DNA from: Temnopleurus reevesii
Taxonomy: Eukaryota; Echinodermata; Echinoidea; Temnopleuroida; Temnopleuridae
DNA length: 24,160 bases
NCBI GenBank assembly: GCA_036244855.1
Contig: BQKZ01000112.1
Coordinates: 55,920-80,079 of the forward strand
Direction of reading: 5' to 3'
The position numbers and the translations under genes were made by a program. The notes beneath the pieces were generated by a model. It searched no databases and was not told the origin of the DNA. It saw nothing but the letters and a program-made list of their open reading frames with translations. Shown here in pieces: positions 1 to 8,114 of this stretch. Every line of letters begins with the position of its first letter. The first letter of the stretch is position 1.

Positions 1-211
1 ACGCCCTGTTCTTTCTTTCTCTCCACTCACTCGATTAGCCTTTTCTATAAACTTGTGTATTCACTTCAGTTCCTTGTCACTTTTCTTATGGTTAAGATTC
101 TGCCAGCAGGATTGAAAGCAACTGTTTTTCAATTTTAATAAAAGATAAATTGCGTAACGGTATGATTAATTGATGCCATCTTTTTGAATGTGTACTTCGG
201 TTATACTGTAG

Positions 212-334
212 GAGCGGCTCACTCTGCCAAAGAAACTTCGTCACTTGGAGAGAACACTTGAGGAGCAGCGAAAAGAGCTTGATGAGTTGAAGGATATCAA
301 CAAAGATGCTCATGTCAAGAAAGATCAAGCAAAG
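212..334 (+). CDS. ODAD3: ODAD3 exon (first in window), 41 codons
   Basis: The acceptor is ..tactgtag at 204-211 and the donor AAAG|GTAGAG at 334/335. The 123 nt are open in the frame starting GAG CGG CTC. They encode heptad-like charged coiled coil (LRHLERTLEEQRKELDELKD). The phase is 0 on both sides. The upstream exon is outside the window; bases 1-211 are intron with nothing else recognisable. Confidence 0.7.
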
Positions 335-3300
335 GTAGAGGCTTTAAATGCAGATTGGTCTTTGATCTAAACATTGTTGTTTTCCCATTTTCTTATTCTA
401 GTTCTTCGACAATATTTCTAATTTAACGTAATATCATTTTTTTCATTTAATCACCCCTTTTTTCAGTCACCAAAATTTTATTCCATCGATTTCATCATTT
501 TGGTTAAGGAATTTTCAAAGAACCGCTACCGTCCTTTGTCTATAATTGTGCATGACGAAGCCTAATATTCAAAGCTTACCCATGGTAGACAATTTTTTTA
601 GGATAACTCTTAGATTAGAGACATATCTTGGATGTACAATTTATATGACATAAAGCCCCAGTCACATAGAATCATCTGAGGATGGAATCAAGACGATTGA
701 AGACTTTCAGTTGTGTTCTGATATAATTTCGTCAGCGTTTTTACGAACCGGCATCTAACTACGGGGGCGCTGCTCGAACACGTATAGAAACCCCGACATA
801 ACGCCAAGTACAATGGCATACCGCTTAAATTCATATTATTTAAGTAGCGTATATTTCAATTGAATTGCTACGACTGGTTTGTGCAACTACCCTCGTTGAC
901 GATGTGATACACAAAGAGAGACGCACATAACTCAGATCACAGAGGACTCATCTGGACTGAGAATCGTGTTGAATCGTGTTGAATCATGTTGAAACGTCAC
1001 TTCTATGACTATGACAGGGGGTGTTCAGAAAATATTTTGGAAAATATTGTCACTTGATTAGTCTCAACGTAGTGTCATTTCTTTCATCAGCCAGGATGTA
1101 TACGAATATTACTACTATTATTATTGGCTACTCTCCCATGTTAAACTTTTTCTACAGGCGGAATTGACACAACTGGAACAGAAGATGATCGAAGCTAAAA
1201 GGTCACGTGATCGCACGCTGACCCGGATGAAGAAACAAGCAGAGAGACAGAAAGAGATGGCTGAGAAGATAGAGAGACGTGCCCGAGCGACGCTACAGAC
1301 AGATGACGCTACCCAGGGTATGAAATTACAAATGAAAGTATAAATAAACGCCATCTTGATAAAACTATAATCAAGGCATAGATTGTACTAAAGTGCCAAC
1401 AGTAGCACGCAACAAAAATGTTTTACACTACCGTTTAATCTGAAAGTGACTAATGTGGTGTTGTTCAAAATCAACTGCAAATCAACTGCAAGTTCTTAAA
1501 TTGCAACGCGCATTTTCATTTGCGCACGGTATGCGCATTTAGCAAGACGCGCATGAAACAATGATTTTGATTGGTGCGTTCCGATCAACTGCAACTTGCG
1601 ATCAATTGCAACTTTTGAACAACACCCCATAAATGTAGTAATACCAGAGCATCATGATGTTGACAAAAATAATATGTATCGGAGAGGCTTTTGTGGGCGT
1701 GGTAAAAGCCCTGTCTCGAGCTCTGATCATCATTGCAGCGAGAAATTCATATTTTATGAGTATCGTAGTTTTAGGTTGGTATTTTTTTCGTTCCTCCTCA
1801 CTTATAATCATGGTTGTATAATTGTTTCATGTTTTTCTTTATTTGTTTGTCAGACACCAAACGACAGTCGCAGATGGATGAAGACAACTGGGTCAAAGTG
1901 ACGACATACGAAGAAGCTTTCCAGAGGATCAAAGATGCAACAGGGGTTTCGGACATCAATGTAAGAAAGGAGATTCATTCCCGACTTAAGGCCGACTCAC
2001 ACCTTTGCGTTCTTATGCTCCGGTCACATAGGGCCCCGAAAGCAACACGATTCAACACGGCTTTTTCTTAATTCACAGTTAACTGCCTCCGAACAACGAG
2101 TCGAGGTGAATCGTGTTGCTTCCGGGGCCATATGTGACCGGGGCTTTAGCTTGCGTCGGTTTAGTGTTTTTTGAAAATCAAAATCGCTCCCCAGACGCAC
2201 AAAGACGCAGGTCATTCGGCGGACCAACGTTCGGCGTACGCTACTTGAGTGCAAGCGGAACGTAAGTCCACCGTATGATCCGCGTACAGTGTGCGTTTGG
2301 GTAGCGTATTTAATCTTCAGAAAATGCTTGGCCGACGCAGGCTAAAAGGTGTGAGTCGACCTTAACTTAGGTTAACTTAACGCTATTGATACTCAGGATA
2401 AAGAAATAGGACAAAAGATAAGCCAATGTTATTCAAGCCCCACAATGAATTTCGATTGCAAAATATGGTTAATATTCCTTAAACATACAATGCGATAGGA
2501 TTCCTATCAAGTGTTCATGCAAATTAAATAAAATGCCCCTCTATTATGTCTATTAAGATGTCAACACTCTAGTGGTTATTGTAACTGGGTGGTTGTTGCA
2601 AGAAAATTGCTATCATTTGCAAGTTGCTGTTGATCTGATCAGCAGGGGCCAATCAAAATGTTTGTTTCATGCGAGTCTTGTCAGGAGCGCAGACTGTGCG
2701 CGAATAAAAATTGTTCTAAATTACAACTGATTTGCAGTTGATTTGCGACCAATCTCAGCTATCTAGCAACACCCCATGCCTAACGTCTAAGTTACCTAGA
2801 AGATTTAGCTTTTATATAAATCATCGTGAAAATGCCTAACTTTCATTCACTCATTTCAATGGTGCCTTTCAGGAGATTGAGGCAAGGTTTTTGAGTCAGA
2901 ACAGTACATTCGAGCATCTGGAACAACAAAAACAANAAAAATATCTACAGTCAAACCTGTCTACAGAGGCCACCCCAAGGGAAACGGAAAAAGGGGCCAT
3001 TATAGACAGGTGGCCTCTATAGACAGGTTCTATAACATGCATTTTCACCTGGAGGGAATCGACTTAAGTGGCCACTGTAGACAGGTGGCCTCTATAGACA
3101 GGTTCTATAACATGCATTTTTACTTGGAGGGAATCAATTTAAGTGGCCACCATAGACAGGTTTGACTGTATATGGATAAAGAATTTTGAAAAAAATCAAA
3201 AAGCGAATTGTTACATAACCGAGATAAAATATAACGGCAATGCCTACAACAAACAAATATTCACATTAACTAATTTGACAGTTAATATCTGGGCATCACG

Positions 3301-5761
3301 ATGTTTAAAAATTGAAAAAATTGGCTGTATTGAGATTAAAAATCAAAAGAGGCTACCGTGGACGTGGTCAAAGCACTGTTTCTAGTCCTAAGCATCTTGG
3401 TAGCGCAAAGAGAAACTCACATTAAGTTGTATTGTATTGTATTGTATTTATTTATTCACGGTAAAACTTACAATCAGTCAAAAGACTGATTTTCAGCAAG
3501 TCATATAAAAAACGAACAGGTATAAAATGTAAACAATAAGCCTAATAATAAATGTAAGATCAAAATTATACACATTAAAAAACATGAAAACACTAAAAAA
3601 ATCATTAAAAGTTATTACACAGTTTAAAATCTTAACATAAAATTACGTAAAAATGTATCGCTTGTTCGTATGTTTCGTTGCTCTTAACTGGTACCTTTTG
3701 GAATGTAGTTGTCATAATTATGGCTTGTTTGTTCGTTTGTTTGTTTGTTTGTTCATCAGACACCAAACGACAGTCACAGATGGATGAAGACAACTGGGTC
3801 AAAGTGACGACATACGAAGAAGCTTTCCAGAGGATCAAAGATGCAACAGGGGTTTCGGACATCAACGTAAGATAGGAGATTCCTTCCCGACTAAAGGCCG
3901 TCTCACACCTTTGCGTTCTAAGCCTGCGTCGGCCGAATGTTTTTGAAAATTAAAATCACTCCCCAGACGCACAAAGACGCAGGTCATTCGACGGACCAAC
4001 GTTCGGCGTACGCTACTTGAGCGTAAGCGGAACGTAAGTGCACCGTATGATCCGCGTACAGTATGCCTTCGGGGAGCGTATTTAATCGTCAAAAAATGCT
4101 GGGCCGACGCAGGCTAAAAGGTGTTAGTCTGTATTAACTTAGTCAAACGCTATTGATACTCAGAACAACAAAATAGGACAAAAAATAATCTAGCGTTATT
4201 CAAGCCCATGAATTTCAATTGCAAAATAAGGTTAATTTCTTAAACATACTATGCGATAGGATTCGTATCAATGCCCCTCTATTAAGATGTCAATAATCTC
4301 GGCTTTATTGTTACTGGGTGGTTGTTGCAAGAAAAGTGCTATCATCTGCAAGTTGATGTTGATCTGATCAGCAGGGGCCAATCAAAACGTTTGTTTCATG
4401 CGCGTCTTGTCAGGAGCGCGGACCGTGCGCGAATAAAAATTGTTCTAAATTACAACTGATTTCAGTTGATTTGCAATCAATCTAGCAACACCCCATGCCT
4501 AACGTCTATGTTAATTCCTACCTTTCATTCACTCATTTCAATGGTGCCTTTCAGGAGATTGAGGCAAGGTTTTTGAGTCAGAACAGTACATTCGAGCATC
4601 TGGAACAACAAAAACAAAGCGGCGAGAAGCAGAGAAAGTGGCTTGAAGAACAAAACAGACAACTACTGGAGCAGTATGAGGCACTCAAGTATAGCGGCGA
4701 GAACAAGATGTCACAGTGAGTAGTGGTGTTAGTGGTGGTGGTGTTGGTAGTGGTGGTGGTGGTGGTGATGTAATGGTGGTGGTGTGATAATGGTGGTGGT
4801 GGTGGTGGTGGTGATGGTGTGATGGTGGTGGTGGTGGTGGTGGGGGTGTGATGGCAGTGGTGGTGATATGATGGTGGTGGTGGTGTGATGGTGGTGGTGA
4901 TGGTGGTGTTTGTGTGATGATGGTGGTGGTGGTGGTGGTGGTGTGGGTGTGACGATGGTGGTGGTGATGTGATGGTGGTGGTGGTGTGATGGTGGTGGTG
5001 TGATGGTGGTGGTGATGGTGGTGGTTGTGTGATGGTGGTGGTGGTGGTGTGATGGTGGCGGTGATGGGGGTGTGACGATGGTGGTGGTGATGTGATGGTG
5101 ATGGTGGTGATGGTAGCGGTCGTGGTGCTAGTGGTGGTGGTGACGGTGTTGATGATGATGATGATGGTGATAATTGCTGGTGGTAATATTATAAATGAAT
5201 AAGTGTATGGCAATAACGTTGATAAGAAGGCCAATGTTACGATGATAATCCCTAGGAACACACTAATTGCAACAACAATTATGCGTCATATCCATGATTA
5301 GGGCAAACAATACGTCTCTTTACATTTTGCACATTAGTCGTGAAAAAAAACCACTGTTTATCAACGTGCTAACTTGCATTTTAAGTTACAATGCCGTTTT
5401 CAAAAGCTGCTGCGACGTCCTTATTTTGAAGCATCATCAAAGTGTACGCATTCGATATCCAATTATTTACCATTTCAGAGGAGAGCAGCTTCTTGAACAG
5501 ATGCAAGACCACCTGGAGAAGGAGACGACACGGAGAGACTCAGCCAAGAGGAATCTGGAGAGTGCTTACAAACTACACTCCAATCTGAAGACGGGTATCA
5601 AGCATCTCATGGATACACTCAAGGATATCAAAGTTCGAGGGGTGAGTTTAAGGGGTAAGGGGTGATGATAGTGGTGGTGGTGGTGGTATTGGTGTTGATG
5701 GAGGTGATATTGGTGATGATGATGATGTTGTTGTTGTTGTTGTTGTTGATGATGTTGTTGT

Positions 5762-5810
<49 letters not shown>

Positions 5811-5941
5811 GGCCGTGGTTGTGGTGCTGGTAATGATGGTGGTGATGGAGGAGATGGTGGTGGTGGTATTGGTGTTGATGGAGGTGATATTGGTGATGAT
5901 GATGATGTTGTTGTTGTTGTTGTTGATGATGTTGTTGTTGT

Positions 5942-5975
<34 letters not shown>

Positions 5976-8114
5976 GGCCGTGGTTGTGGTGCTGGTAATG
6001 ATGGTGGTGATGGAGGAGATGGTGGTGGTGGTGATGATGGTGATGGAGGGGATGATGATGCGGATGATGTCGGTGGTGCCCATGAGACACGGCCAAGGTG
6101 AATCTAGAGAGTATGAACCAACTGCACTCCAATTTCAGATCCGGTATCAAGCATTTTTAACGTTGATGTCTTGAAACATTTATTTTTCAGTCTGTGCGAA
6201 ACATGGCTATTCTGACTGACGACCCTGTGGAGCAACTGAATATATGTGAAGTTAAACTACTTCACATGATGCAACAGGCTAATGTCAAAGATACAACAAC
6301 ATTCTGGAAAGTCAAGAATAGTCCCGAGGTATATATCTTACATATAAAACTCGTCTCTCATGATTCAGATAGTTCATAAGCAAAATGACAGAGAGATGAA
6401 GTGAACACACACCTATATAGAAAAGGCTAAACAGGGAGATGGGGAGAAAGAAAAGAACAGGATGTGAGGAGCAGAGCAAGTTACAAACAAAGCAAGGAGG
6501 GAAGAATAAAGGAACTCCAATGTTTGAACAACAAAAAAAAGATGGCCAGCTGGGGGAGAGCTTGGGACAAAACAAAGAAGGGAATCAGAGCATTGTAATT
6601 TATTAGGTGAGCATCCATAGATTTGCATTTTAAGAGATACATGTTTAGATGCGATCACTTTTATTTTCCCTACACAATTTGCAAACATTACACATCCATC
6701 CCGAGAATGATGCAAAATAACAGCTAAAATATTGTAAACTATAATTCGAATATCTTTGAAAAAATACCTTAAGATGTATGGTAGAAAAGTAATTTTCACA
6801 TACTGACGTATGATTTAATGATTTATATCAATTTTGTCTTTCTATCTCAAACCAGTTCCAAGAGTTCATGGAGAATCATCTTGCAGCTGAAAATCTACGG
6901 ATCAGGATGGACGAGCCAGATGCTTATGACTCGGGTAAGTACGATATAAAATCTGTTTTAAATATATTTTTTCAAATCATCAAAATAATAAATACATCTA
7001 CAACATCAAATAACAAAAAATGATATTAACATAGTACATAAATCATTGACGATGGAACTCCACTTTGACAATCCATATATAACTTTTCTTTTCTTTCTTT
7101 TTTTCATTTCATATCTCTTTTTCTCACAACATAAGCAAACATCGTGTTAATATTTTTTAACATAAATGTGCAATAATTGATAACAACGACCCCTTCATAG
7201 CGACACTGACTTGTTTGCTTTTCATGTAAAATTCAAACATCATATCGAACATCTAGAAAAAAAAATGTTTTTCAACTTTATTTTGTTGCATATTTAAAAT
7301 AAAATGATTGATGAAGAAGTTTACTGCACTTTGAAAAAAAAGTAAAATCTTTTGAATTGGCAGATAGAAACTAGTTATCTGTCTTCTGTATTTTGTTCAA
7401 TTTGCTACGTTTATTTTTCCTCCAATCATTGCCAATTCGAAAATGTACGTCCCTAGAATGTGAATTTCAGATTTAAAAAAGTCATTTACAGAAAGGAAAT
7501 CGCCAGATGAACCCTTTCTAGGTTAGATGCTTTATATTAGATGTTCATATCGTACCAAACGTGTTTGTGCATTCTTCTGTACTTGATCATCTAGAGATCA
7601 TTTGAAAGGTTTGTATTTAATTCCGCTGAGTGACATAATGATAGAGAATTTGCGACAATATTTAATAAATTCTATCTATTATTACGTCACATAGCGGAAT
7701 TTCAAACAGATTGGATTCACAGAACCTTATCGCTAGGGCGCTCCGGTGGTCTAGTGGTTATGACACTGGTCTAGTCATCCAGAGGTCATGGGTTCGAGTC
7801 CCACCCGGTACAGCTTATGAATTTGTTTCCATAGCCTCCGGATAACTTAACACAGCAGTAAAGTGTGTGTACCCCTTAGTGGGCCGTTGGCGACAATATT
7901 GAATCAATTCTTTCTATCATACAGATCATTTGTCATACCGTACAATTTTCTGACAATAAAAAACTGTAAATACTCACAATCTTTTATTTTCTCAGATGAG
8001 TTTGGATATGACAGTCAAGACAATGAAGACATGATGACAAATGCAGACATCAAACGACAAGGGCAGAATCTCATGAACGCTAAGAAATCGAAACGAAGAA
8101 AGAAGAAAAATTAA
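212..8114 (+). CDS. ODAD3: ODAD3/CCDC151-like outer dynein arm docking coiled-coil protein, C-terminal ~349 residues (multi-exon, 5' partial)
   Basis: Proposed coding join: 212-334, 1158-1317, 1854-1960 (or its twin 3760-3866), 4555-4715, 5479-5641, 6191-6328, 6856-6934, 7996-8114, which is 1050 nt including TAA. All junctions are AG/GT and phases agree (0,1,0,2,0,0,1). The product is charged, Lys/Glu/Gln-rich coiled coil with the stretch TTYEEAFQRIKDATGVSDIN, then FLSQNSTFEHLEQ, LKYSGE, and a basic end KKSKRRKKKN. From family knowledge (no search run), the EEAxxRIKxATGVSD and KYSGE segments fit ODAD3/CCDC151, a protein that helps attach outer dynein arms to doublet microtubules in motile cilia. 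The related ODAD1/CCDC63 proteins are the main alternative. Human ODAD3 is about 595 residues, so roughly the first 40% lies upstream of the window. The gene converges on Lhx3/4. Exon 3 and part of exon 4 are duplicated. Confidence 0.75.
335..1157 (+). other. ODAD3 intron with an old MITE-like insertion
   Basis: Intron of 823 bases. Apart from the TA-flanked inverted-repeat element at about 653-1021 (listed separately), I see no coding or RNA signal. A short triplication of gaatcgtgtt/gaatcatgtt at 961-993 belongs to that element's right arm. Confidence 0.6.
653..1021. mobile_element. MITE-like element, larger diverged relative of the AGCCCCGGTCACATA family
   Basis: The left end AAAGCCCCAGTCACATAGAA (653-672 region, preceded by TA) is matched in inverse orientation by the right end ..TTCTATGACTATGACAGGGG at about 1001-1020. 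The inner part of the right arm carries GAATCGTGTTGAATCGTGTT, the same words as the arms of the family at 2016-2146, 9186-9264 and 21405-21535. It is about 370 bases against about 131 for those copies, so it may be a longer parental form or an old copy with extra insertions. No transposase coding is visible. Confidence 0.55.
1158..1317 (+). CDS. ODAD3: ODAD3 exon, 53 codons + 1 nt
   Basis: The acceptor is ttttctacag|GCG and the donor CCCAGG|GTATGA. The frame continues from the previous exon in phase 0 and leaves one base (G) that joins AC of the next exon to make Asp. It encodes a strongly charged coiled coil (ELTQLEQKMIEAKRSRD, then RMKKQAERQKEMAEKIERRA). Confidence 0.72.
1318..1853 (+). other. 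ODAD3 intron (version A) with a PIF/Harbinger-like MITE
   Basis: Intron of 536 bases ending in the acceptor ttatttgtttgtcag. It holds the MITE at 1454-1629. The stretch from about 1676 to 1850 is recognisably similar to 3340-3755, the sequence before exon 3 version B. The duplication therefore extends into the intron and is not limited to exons. Confidence 0.6.
1454..1629. mobile_element. MITE, TGGGGTGTTG family (PIF/Harbinger-like), copy 1
   Basis: Terminal inverted repeats read TGTGGTGTTGTTCAAAA at the left and TTTTGAACAACACCCCA at the right. The 3-base flanks are TAA on both sides (1451-1453 and 1630-1632), which fits a TWA target duplication typical of PIF/Harbinger elements. Related copies lie at 2586-2776, 4315-4495 and, in the opposite orientation, 8984-9160. 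No coding capacity. Confidence 0.75.
1854..1960 (+). CDS. ODAD3: ODAD3 exon 3, version A (duplicated)
   Basis: Acceptor gtttgtcag|AC, donor ATCAAT|GTAAGA. 107 nt, phase 1 in and 0 out, encoding the conserved segment DTKRQSQMDEDNWVKVTTYE followed by EAFQRIKDATGVSDIN. It differs from version B (3760-3866) only at silent positions that I can see (TCG/TCA and AAT/AAC), so both encode the same peptide. A transcript would normally contain this exon once. Confidence 0.7.
1986..2365. mobile_element. MITE, AGGCCGACTCACACC family, copy in block A, with a second MITE nested in it
   Basis: The left end TTAAGGCCGACTCACACCTT and right end AAGGTGTGAGTCGACCTTAA form long inverted repeats that continue with GCGTTCT.. 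and ..GACGCAGGCTAAA. The inside has words such as CGTTCGGCGTACGCT and CCCAGACGCACAAAGACGCA. Another MITE (2016-2146) interrupts the left arm. Related copies: 3892-4136 (uninterrupted) and 16817-17074. No transposase. Confidence 0.8.
2016..2146. mobile_element. MITE, AGCCCCGGTCACATA family, nested inside another MITE
   Basis: Inverted arms TGCTCCGGTCACATAGGGCC and GGCCATATGTGACCGGGGCT, then AAGCAACACGATTCAACACG facing CGTGTTGCTTCC. TA flanks both ends (2014-2015 and 2147-2148). The corresponding site in block B (around 3921, GCGTTCTAAGCCTGCG) is empty, which shows the insertion limits directly and supports a TA target duplication. Confidence 0.85.
2586..2776. mobile_element. MITE, TGGGGTGTTG family, copy in block A
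   Basis: Starts near TGGGTGGTTGTTGCAAG and ends TAGCAACACCCCA. The interior shares GGCCAATCAAAA, TTTCATGCG and CTTGTCAGGAGCGC with 4315-4495, which is the same insertion in block B. More diverged at the left end than copies 1 and 4. Confidence 0.65.
2873..2935 (+). pseudogene. ODAD3: ODAD3 exon 4, version A, truncated at the N
   Basis: The acceptor tgcctttcag|GAG and the first 63 nt match exon 4 version B (4555-4617) base for base, encoding EIEARFLSQNSTFEHLEQQKQ. Then comes N at 2936 and unrelated sequence, with no donor. The N falls exactly where coding similarity stops, so this is most simply a contig end in an alternative allele. A genuinely broken duplicate exon is less likely. Confidence 0.75.
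2936..2936. other. Single N: ambiguous base or collapsed assembly gap
   Basis: One N in the middle of a coding exon, with the same exon repeated intact 1.7 kb downstream. This is a likely join between two contigs that overlap in content. Confidence 0.8.
2946..3170. mobile_element. Inverted-repeat element TACAGTCAAACCTGTCTA... with internal 75-base tandem repeat
   Basis: The ends TACAGTCAAACCTGTCT and AGACAGGTTTGACTGTA are perfect inverse complements. Inside, the block beginning GGTGGCCTCTATAGACAGG occurs at 3009 and again at 3084, a 75-base period, with TTCTATAACATGCATTTT following both. GGCCAC/GTGGCC words also recur. It has MITE features plus internal amplification and no coding capacity. 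Confidence 0.8.
3171..3759 (+). other. Intron-like sequence upstream of exon 3 version B
   Basis: About 590 bases. 3340-3420 aligns by eye with 1676-1750 (shared gaggct..gtgg.cgtggt.aaagc.ctgt). A pentamer run ATTGT at 3427-3448 followed by AT-rich sequence looks like a retroposon tail inserted only in this version. The end is (TTTG)n-rich, tgttcatcag acceptor. Confidence 0.45.
3427..3448. repeat. (TTGTA)n short pentanucleotide run, possible retroposon tail
   Basis: About four to five units of TTGTA/ATTGT followed by TTTATTTATTCACGG. On the minus strand this is a TACAA-type tail, a form often left at the 3' end of non-LTR retroposons. The body of an element is not identified. Confidence 0.4.
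3760..3866 (+). CDS. ODAD3: ODAD3 exon 3, version B
   Basis: Acceptor gttcatcag|AC, donor ATCAAC|GTAAGA. 107 nt encoding the same 36-codon segment as version A. It is followed by an intact exon 4 (4555-4715), so this is the version that gives an unbroken reading frame to the end of the gene. If both exon 3 versions were spliced together, the phase would be wrong (0 out, 1 in). Confidence 0.75.
3892..4136. mobile_element. MITE, AGGCCGACTCACACC family, uninterrupted copy in block B
   Basis: Left end TAAAGGCCGTCTCACACCTT, right end AAAAGGTGTTAGTCTGTATTAA. It shares CCCAGACGCACAAAGACGCA and CGTTCGGCGTACGCT with 1986-2365 but lacks the nested 131-base element. It is therefore an empty site for that insertion. 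Confidence 0.8.
4315..4495. mobile_element. MITE, TGGGGTGTTG family, copy in block B
   Basis: Counterpart of 2586-2776: TGGGTGGTTGTTGCAAG at the left and TCTAGCAACACCCCA at the right. Present in both blocks, so it predates their divergence. Confidence 0.65.
4555..4715 (+). CDS. ODAD3: ODAD3 exon 4, version B (intact)
   Basis: Acceptor tgcctttcag|GAG, donor TCACA|GTGAGT. 161 nt, phase 0 in and 2 out. It encodes EIEARFLSQNSTFEHLEQQK and continues with EKQRKWLEEQNRQLLEQYEA and LKYSGENKMS. The LKYSGE motif is one I associate with ODAD3. Reading through the donor meets TGA at once. A GTG-rich trinucleotide tract starts about 10 bases after the donor. Confidence 0.78.
4721..5180. repeat. (GTG)n/(GAT)n imperfect trinucleotide tract in ODAD3 intron
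   Basis: About 460 bases made almost only of GTG, GGT, GAT and TGA words, G/T-rich on the transcribed-sense strand, beginning within 10 bases of the exon 4 donor. Long Thr/His/Pro-rich translations in other frames are artefacts of this repeat. Confidence 0.95.
5181..5478 (+). other. 3' half of ODAD3 intron 4
   Basis: About 300 bases of ordinary AT-rich intron ending ttaccatttcag. Nothing else recognised. Confidence 0.6.
5479..5641 (+). CDS. ODAD3: ODAD3 exon 5
   Basis: Acceptor ccatttcag|AGG, donor CGAGGG|GTGAGT. 163 nt, phase 2 in and 0 out, encoding GEQLLEQMQDHLEKETTRRD, then SAKRNLESAYKLHSNLKTGI and KHLMDTLKDIKVRG. A coiled coil. A decayed copy of its middle part is at 6086-6160. Confidence 0.78.
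5664..6066. repeat. (GAT)n/(GTT)n/(GTG)n tract organised as two 180-base units
   Basis: Trinucleotide repeat in the ODAD3 intron. The sequence from TGGTGGTATTGGTGTTGATG at 5681 recurs at 5861, an exact 180-base period, including the non-repetitive island AAGGCCGTGGTTGTGG and TGCTGGTAATGATGG. Unit length differs only by GAT/GTT slippage. A third partial start is near 6013. Poly-His, poly-Ile and poly-Met/Val translations here are repeat artefacts. Confidence 0.93.
6086..6160 (+). pseudogene. Relic duplicate of ODAD3 exon 5 (middle part)
   Basis: Read in frame, the segment gives DTAKVNLESMNQLHSNFRSG then IKHF and a stop. It matches exon 5 DSAKRNLESAYKLHSNLKTG, IKHL: identical at A-K, N-L-E-S, L-H-S-N and G-I-K-H, with mostly mild changes elsewhere. 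There is no splice acceptor before it (GAT/GTG repeat lies directly upstream) and TAA at 6158-6160 ends the frame. It sits only 30 bases before exon 6. Most likely an old tandem duplication of exon 5 with its downstream repeat, now non-functional. Confidence 0.82.
6191..6328 (+). CDS. ODAD3: ODAD3 exon 6, 46 codons
   Basis: Acceptor tatttttcag|TCT, donor CCCGAG|GTATAT. Phase 0 on both sides. It encodes SVRNMAILTDDPVEQLNICE, then VKLLHMMQQANVKDTTTFWK and VKNSPE. Less coiled-coil-like than the other exons. Confidence 0.75.
6329..6855 (+). other. ODAD3 intron 6
   Basis: 527 bases. The first part (about 6410-6570) is purine-rich on the + strand; the rest is AT-rich. Ends ctatctcaaaccag. No gene or mobile element recognised. 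Confidence 0.6.
6856..6934 (+). CDS. ODAD3: ODAD3 exon 7
   Basis: Acceptor caaaccag|TTC, donor ACTCGG|GTAAGT. 79 nt, phase 0 in and 1 out, encoding FQEFMENHLAAENLRIRMDE then PDAYDS. The remaining G joins AT of the last exon to give Asp. The same phase would also accept the alternative acceptor at 11837. Confidence 0.75.
7627..7690 (+). mobile_element. Truncated SINE tail upstream of the main copy
   Basis: GCGACAATATTTAATAAATT plus CTATCTATTATTACG resembles the tail of the SINE at 7890-7925. No tRNA-like head precedes it. Either a 5'-truncated copy or a long diverged flanking duplication. Confidence 0.45.
7740..7930 (+). mobile_element. tRNA-derived SINE
   Basis: The head carries an internal Pol III promoter: A box TGGTCTAGTGG at 7747-7757 and B box GGTTCGAGTCC at 7791-7801. 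Folding it as tRNA gives mismatches in the acceptor, anticodon and T stems, and it is not followed by a Pol III T-run, so it is not a functional tRNA. The body continues to a tail GCGACAATATTGAATCAATT near 7890. A similar tail, GCGACAATATTTAATAAATT, lies at 7650 before the head, suggesting a second, truncated copy upstream. Confidence 0.75.
7996..8114 (+). CDS. ODAD3: ODAD3 last coding exon
   Basis: Acceptor ttttctcag|AT, stop TAA at 8112-8114. It encodes (D)EFGYDSQDNEDMMTNADIKR, then QGQNLMNAKKSKRRKKKN. The acidic stretch followed by a very basic tail is a natural C-terminus. A 3' UTR follows. Confidence 0.75.

Larger units (their letters stand above)
6935..7995 (+). other. ODAD3 intron 7, carrying a tRNA-derived SINE
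   Basis: 1061 bases, AT-rich. 6935-7620 shows nothing but low-complexity AT sequence. 7627-7930 holds SINE material (listed separately). Confidence 0.6.

Noticed and set aside
2024..2254. Open frames through 1986-2365 and 3862-4092 (Arg/Val-rich)
   Set aside because: They run through MITE sequence; their similarity to each other reflects shared MITE copies, not a gene.
4578..6174. Long Thr/His-, His/Gln-, Ile- and Met/Val-rich open frames on both strands
   Set aside because: They are translations of GTG/GAT trinucleotide repeats in ODAD3 introns; open frames arise automatically in such tracts.
7740..7813. Functional tRNA gene (Thr-like anticodon AGT when folded)
   Set aside because: Stem mismatches in acceptor, anticodon and T arms, no Pol III terminator, and a SINE body and tail follow.
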